Source: Undaria pinnatifida (lineage: Eukaryota > Sar > Phaeophyceae > Laminariales > Alariaceae). From it: a stretch of DNA of 64,000 bases. Both the position numbers and the translations under genes were made by a program. The notes under the pieces are model-generated. The model did no database searches. It was not told the origin of the DNA and saw nothing but the letters and a program-made list of their open reading frames with translations. Position 1 is the first letter of the stretch; each line of letters opens with the position of its first letter. The DNA lies in NCBI GenBank assembly GCA_012845835.1, contig JABAKD010000016.1:24914553-24978552 (forward strand), written 5' to 3'. Positions 59,291 through 64,000 of the stretch are shown in pieces.

Positions 59291-60889
59291 CATTCCATAC
59301 CTATGCAACTTATTGTAGTCCTCCTCCGTGTCAACCCCGTCGAAATTGCGTCATCAGCAGACGCAACAGGAGGGTGAAAGCCTCAGGCCCAGATGCTACT
59401 CCTGCCATGGCTCTTGACACCTCTTGTCTGCTACCATGGCCACCTTGCTGTGGTTCGTGCTCGAGGACGAAGACGAGCGGGAGGAGGTTGACGAGCCGTC
59501 CCACGCTGAACGTCCTCTCCCGCCATTCCTCCGCCCTCCGTTGCCTCCGCCAGAGCTGCAGCCAACCGCCCCGGTTGTTGAACCAAGGTTGCCTCCTCGG
59601 CGGCGCCCTCAGGCACACCAGCAACCGATGCGCTGTCACCCCCGCGGCGGTGGTGGTGGTCGCCATCTCCACCATTTTTGCCACCAACCCCACGGTTGCG
59701 GTCCCCACGGTCGCGACTGTCGCTGCGTCGCTGTTTCCCCCGGTTTCGTTCTGCCAACTCTTCCTTCGGGGCTCGACCAAAACACAGGGTCGGGGTCCTC
59801 GTCGTGGGCTTTCAGCAGGGCCTTGACGAGGGCAAGCCTCGGGGAGGCTCTCGTCTGTCTAGCATAGGGCGTACAATCCACGCGAGCCGATGCCGCTTCC
59901 ACTGAGGACGTCCGCTTGCCGCGACGCCGGCCTCTCTCACGGGAGGAGGGCGCACGCCTCTTCCTCCACCGCGGTCGCCAATGCTGAGTAGAAGTCTACC
60001 CTCGGTGCAGACGTCATGCACGCGACGATGCCCTTGAAGAAGGCGTCGTTGCCGGGTCGTGGTCGCTGGGATGCGACACCCTGCGGGCGCGACGAAGGCA
60101 AGGGGGCCGCGGTAGCTCCCGCCGCAGCCGTTGCAACTGATTGGGCGAGGGCTTGTTGCGCCCTCTTCGCTACCAGGAACGCCTCCTGCGCAGCGGTCTT
60201 CGCCTGCTCGCTATCTTCGTCAAACTGACGTCGGCGTGCTATCGTCTGGTTGGCGTCGTCGAGCGCCCCCTGGGCCCGCGCCGCCGCGTATGCCAAGTCC
60301 AAGGGTGCGGCATGAGCGCCCCGGTCCCGGGAGCTCTGGGGTTGGCGTGCTGTCGAGCTCGGAAAGCCCGGGTGGCGGCAGTGGTGCCCTGTCGAGCGCA
60401 GGGGGGCAGCTGGTGGCGCACCCCTGGGGCTGGCGAAAGCTGGCGTCGAGACGCCCCTGATTCCGGTGGGGGTTTGTCCGTCTTCACTTCTCTGCGCGAA
60501 CCGGCGAGTTGAGCCTCTTGGTTGGTGGGAACGGATTGAGGTATGGTGCTCCGTCTTCTGTCTCGTCACCGGAACCCGCCTCCGGTGGTTCACCCCGTCT
60601 CGAGTCCCGGGATCTCGAGCGAGCTCTCCCTGTCTCGTGGGCATCCAGGTTGAGGTGAGTGGAAGACCTCAGCCTGCTCCGAGTAGGCCGCTTCCTCACT
60701 GGTAGACATGTTGCTAGTTGTCTGTATGGAGGGCAGCGGAAGGAAGGGGTGTGGGGGAGTGTGGCGGGACGGGAATGACGCGTAAAGAAGCTATGGAGGC
60801 AAATATATTGTTGTGGTGTCCCTGCTGTAAGTAGCGGTATATCTGTGTTTCAGAAAAAAGCAAGACATGGGTTTGACACCGTCCAGCAT

Positions 60890-61910
60890 CAGTGATGGTA
60901 GAAACCACGCCTACTAGCCGTATAAAAGGAGTTCAGCAGTAAGAAGGGTACCATCCACCGAAACCGCAATATATGAGCAGCGCCCTGTCTGATCGTAGAG
61001 TATACGGGTAACGCCCGCACGAACCACAGTAAAAGCAGCCAAAAATGGGCAGCACCGACCTCAACCGCAGTGCAGGGGGTGCAACACAGTAAAGGTACGT
61101 CTGCAGCCATCGCACTTAAACAGACATCATTTCACCTAGGCGGGGGGGGTAGCACAGGAAAGCGTCGCTCAAAACGCCCACGCCCATCGCACCAAAACAG
61201 GCAGCATTTATCCTAGGTGCAGTGTAGGGGCGCATCACACAGTAAAGGGTTGCACAAGAAGCCCACGCCCATCGCATGAAAACAAGCAGCATTTATCCTA
61301 GGTGCTGTGTAGGGGGTGGCACAGTGAAGGATCGCCCAACACGTCGACACTCATCACACCCAAACCAGCAGCATTGAACCTAGGTGTAGTACGTAGGGGG
61401 TAGCACAGTGAAGGATCACCAAACACGCCGACACTCATCGCACCAAAACAGGCAGCATTTAACATAGGTGTAGTGTATGGGGGAAGCACAGTGAAGGGTC
61501 GCCCAACACGCCGACACTCATCGCACCAAAACAGGCAGCGTTTATCCCATGCACAGTGTAGGGGGGCAGCACAGTTAAGGGTCGTCTAACACGTCGACGC
61601 TCATCGCCCCAAAACGTTAGCATTTACCCTAGGTGTAGTGTAGGGGGGTGGCACAATAAAGGTTCGCCCTGCCAACCCTATAAAAAAAAAGCGGGCAGTA
61701 TCTGCCCCAACAGTAGTGTAGGAGGGGGTAGGACGGTAGAGGATCGCGCACCAACAGTGTAAAAAAACGGGTAGCATCCGCCCCAACAGGAGTGTATGGG
61801 GGGGGGGTAGCACAGTAAAGGATCGCGCAGCCAACCGTACAAAAACAGGCAGTATAACTTCCCGAACAAGGTAGTTTCCCCCGACTGCACTATAGGGGGA
61901 CGGTCGCGCC
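60890..61910. repeat. Degenerate minisatellite, about 75-90-bp units
   Basis: Clear units run from about 61130 to 61900, each opening with a G-run, then GTAGCACAGTGAAGG(A/G)TCGC, CACGCCGACACTCATCGCAC, CAAAACAGGCAGCATTT and ending TAGGTGTAGTGTA. At least eight units are recognisable, and weaker ones reach left to about 60.9 kb. The last units shorten and diverge. Confidence 0.85.
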
Positions 61911-62343
61911 TACAGTAGTGCTGACTGCTGCAGTATCACTGCTGTGTGAACAGGTAACGGCACTTTTAACCGCACCAAGATGGGTAGTGTAGTACCAACA
62001 CCAGCTGTGGAAAATATGGGTACAACGACAGTCGAATAGGAAGGCTGTTTACCCCCAAAGGTACCGCATCAAACGGGCTGATCTCCACTGCACTATTAAA
62101 AGCTGTGAAGTGCAGTATCTCCGCGAACTGTAGTAAGCGCTCTGTAACGGGCAGTAGCTGTCCGAACATGTGCAGAGAAGAGAAAAGAAAATCCAGCGTA
62201 GACCCTAGCATTATCGTGAAGGGCAGCACATGTACCAACAGCAGCAGAAAGGCAGCATTTGCGCCCACAGTAGTGTAGGTCTCAACATCTCCGCTAACTG
62301 TAAACCGCATTTCAACTGACAGTACCCGTCGTGACAGCTGCAA

Positions 62344-62560
62344 TTTTTATTTTTTGCATTTATCCTACCAGCATCGTGGAACTCTGTAATTTTTTTTCAT
62401 CAACCTAGCAGCATTGTGGAACCCTGTAAAATATTTTGCAGTATTTGTCCTAGCAGCGTTGTGGAACCCTGTAATTTGTTTTGCACCATTTATCCTAGCA
62501 GCTTTGTGGAGCCCCGTAAAAAAAAGTTGCAGCATTTATCCTAGCAGCATTGTGCAGGGG
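62344..62560. repeat. Minisatellite of about 50-bp units
   Basis: About 4.5 units on the theme ATTTATCCTAGCAGCATTGT, GGAACCCTGTAA, followed by a T- or A-run. Some unit vocabulary (CAGCATTTATCCTAG) is shared with the neighbouring 84-bp array, so the two probably have a common origin. Confidence 0.88.
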
Positions 62561-62569
62561 AAGCACATG

Positions 62570-63740
62570 TACCGTCATGAGGAAGACGGCCTAACGCCCG
62601 GACAGCTGAAAACAAAATCCGTGCCCAATTGGACCGCACAATAAAGGGACAGTTACATTGACAGCAGTGCAGAGTGCCGCACCGTCGCAGCTGTGCCCCT
62701 ACAGAAAGTGGTATTAGTCCCCGCGTACCCATTAATGGGAGAATATAGGGAGGGCATCGCACACGCCAACAGCCTTGCCCAAACAAGCCAACACAGAGTT
62801 TCGGCGTTCACTAGATTCAAGTTCTAGTCGCGGGAGGGTCAGGACGAAAAACACCCTCTCGAATCGAACTTGCAAGGAGCACTCGCACAGCAGTGGAGGG
62901 TGTCAGAGCTGCGGTGCTGTAACTGTGGACGCTGGGGCAGTGAAGGGTCGAGCTATATGGTGGATGGGCAGGAGCAAAGTAGGCGGCTTGGCTGCTGCAC
63001 AGTAACTTCTACAGCAGAGAATCCGGCGGTTTATGGCTTGCATTGACAGCCAGCTAATTTTGCTGCGCTGTAGTTGATAGCGATACGAACATGATGGTGG
63101 TTGAAGCTACGCGACGCACAGCAGTGGAACGCTGTCGATCCAGAAAGATCGGAGAGGGGTCCGAGGTGCGTCAAATTAGTAGCTGTACTAATTTCGGCAG
63201 AAAGGGAGCAGCAATTCGTTCGATGCGCAAGACGGATCGACGTATGCACTGACACCCATACGATAACGCGTGTACTGGAAAATTATCCAAGCGAAAAAGC
63301 CCAAACATTCCACGAGCACCGCCTGTTCCTTCCCAAGTAGGATCACAAGGAAGGAGCCCCGACATGAGCTTCTAAAGCAAGGTGCCCGTAGTCCAAGGGG
63401 GTCCCGCGAAGGACGGTCTGGCTTCGACAGCAGAGGTGTATGCTGGTCGATGGGCTCTCTCCTCAAGCAAAGTCCCCGTCGATGGTTATTCGAAGGGTTG
63501 ATAGGGTTGATTCCAGTATCCTTGTCCGTGGCGCGTCGTGCATATGCCTCAAAGCCCCGAAACGCAAAAAAAGTACAGGTCGACGGCCGATCTTGGGGCT
63601 TGTGCTGGCAACTCGCGGATATGTGCTGTGCAACATGCTGGCAGAGCGCGGAGCAAACAAGTCTGATGGTTGGGGCTCGGGCAGTTCCACTGCGGAGTGG
63701 TCTATGACCAGCTGGCGGTGAACTGATGCGGCCAAAGGCC
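62570..63740. other. Unassigned, no supported gene
   Basis: Several long frames overlap on both strands in this GC-balanced stretch, including one of about 250 codons on the minus strand (63946-63188). None shows a domain, signal peptide or splice-supported structure. Confidence 0.35.
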
Positions 63741-63750
63741 GGGACGAGGG

Positions 63751-63945
63751 GTGTGCTCCGAAGAGCAGTGTCGTCCGCCCGTACTCGGAAAGTGTCCTCT
63801 GTGTGGTGCGCCCCCAGCAACCAACAGGAGGGACCAAAAATCGGCGACGAGGAGTGTGCTCCGAAGACCAGTGTCGTCCGCACGTACTTGGAAGGTGTCG
63901 TCCGTGTGGTACGTGTCCGGCGACCAACAGGAGAGGCCCCTGCCA
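63751..63945. repeat. Tandem duplication, 103-bp period
   Basis: GTGTGCTCCGAAGA(G/C)CAGTG and TCGTCCGC(C/A)CGTACT(C/T)GGAA recur at 63751 and 63854, with the CAACCAACAGGAG/CGACCAACAGGAG ends also matching. The period is not a multiple of three, so a single frame cannot encode the same peptide twice. Confidence 0.85.
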
Positions 63946-64000
63946 TCTCACTGCTGTTGAGGTCGCCGTTGTAGGAGGAAGGACGCTCCCTACATTGAGA

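Larger units (their letters stand above)
52643..60710 (-). mobile_element. Ty3/Gypsy retrotransposon fossil, copy 2 (more complete)
   Basis: Minus-strand element. From low to high coordinate it holds: a 3' LTR of about 1.1 kb starting TGTTATAGGTGGGGACAC; a polypurine/tail region; the integrase C-terminus and core (about 54.1-55.45 kb), homologous to copy 1; an RNase H-like stretch (about 55.7-56.1 kb, with AYISRATLNSERHW and TPEYRKGSANG-like traces); a middle part with tandem arrays in which I cannot recognise reverse transcriptase by eye; and a gag-like end (about 59.3-60.7 kb) with an Ala-rich helical segment (YAAARAQGALDDANQ). The 5' LTR was not found in the window. The element is broken by many interruptions, probably ten or more. 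Assignment of the 57.4-59.3 kb part to this element is by position only. Confidence 0.75.

Noticed and set aside
63751-63945. Cys-rich plus-strand peptides (VCSEEQCRP and VCSEDQCRP) as an EsV-1-7-like repeat
   Set aside because: The two peptides lie in different frames because the duplication is 103 bp, and the cysteine/histidine spacing does not fit that domain.
63188-63946. Minus-strand frame of about 252 codons
   Set aside because: It crosses a 103-bp tandem duplication whose period is not a multiple of three, has no domain or signal, and the opposite strand is open over similar lengths.

Overview
The window looks like repeat-rich nuclear DNA of a stramenopile, most likely a brown alga. 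That is an inference, based on one intron-rich secreted-protein gene ending in a GDPHM-type von Willebrand D-like domain, widely spaced short exons with GT..AG introns, abundant CAG/GTT simple repeats, and Copia and Gypsy fossils. There is no bacterial or organellar gene organisation and I found no conventional rRNA or tRNA gene.

Layout. 1-6.2 kb: a broken Ty1/Copia element on the plus strand, running in from the left edge, with a candidate 3' LTR to about 6.97 kb. 7-16 kb: mostly non-coding, with dispersed repeats and one small ORF behind a CCAAT/TATA pair (9.49-9.69 kb). 16.2-27.15 kb: the main gene of the window, on the minus strand. It has a signal-peptide exon, twelve tiny cysteine-rich exons in strict alternation (63 nt, 93 nt, 63 nt and so on), one fused cysteine exon and a long vWD-like exon. 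All exons meet in the same phase. The twelve exons form three tandem copies of a four-exon block. 28.9-47.8 kb: a graveyard of short elements. It contains a C-tract-bearing dispersed family (called R1 here) that recurs a dozen or more times in the window, a tRNA-derived SINE family, a complete 847-bp hAT-type MITE with 15-bp inverted ends and an 8-bp target duplication, a second dispersed family (R2), a LINE tail fragment, microsatellites and a few weak small coding candidates. 47.8-60.7 kb: two related Ty3/Gypsy fossils on the minus strand, separated by R1 sequence. 60.7-64 kb: minisatellites and unassigned sequence.

Only the cysteine-rich gene is a confident host gene. Its product should enter the secretory pathway and be secreted or wall-associated. 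The repeated disulfide-rich modules probably form an elongated stalk in front of the vWD-like domain. The other small coding calls are tentative and are marked so. Exon boundaries were placed by eye from splice consensus, reading phase and module homology, with no transcript evidence.
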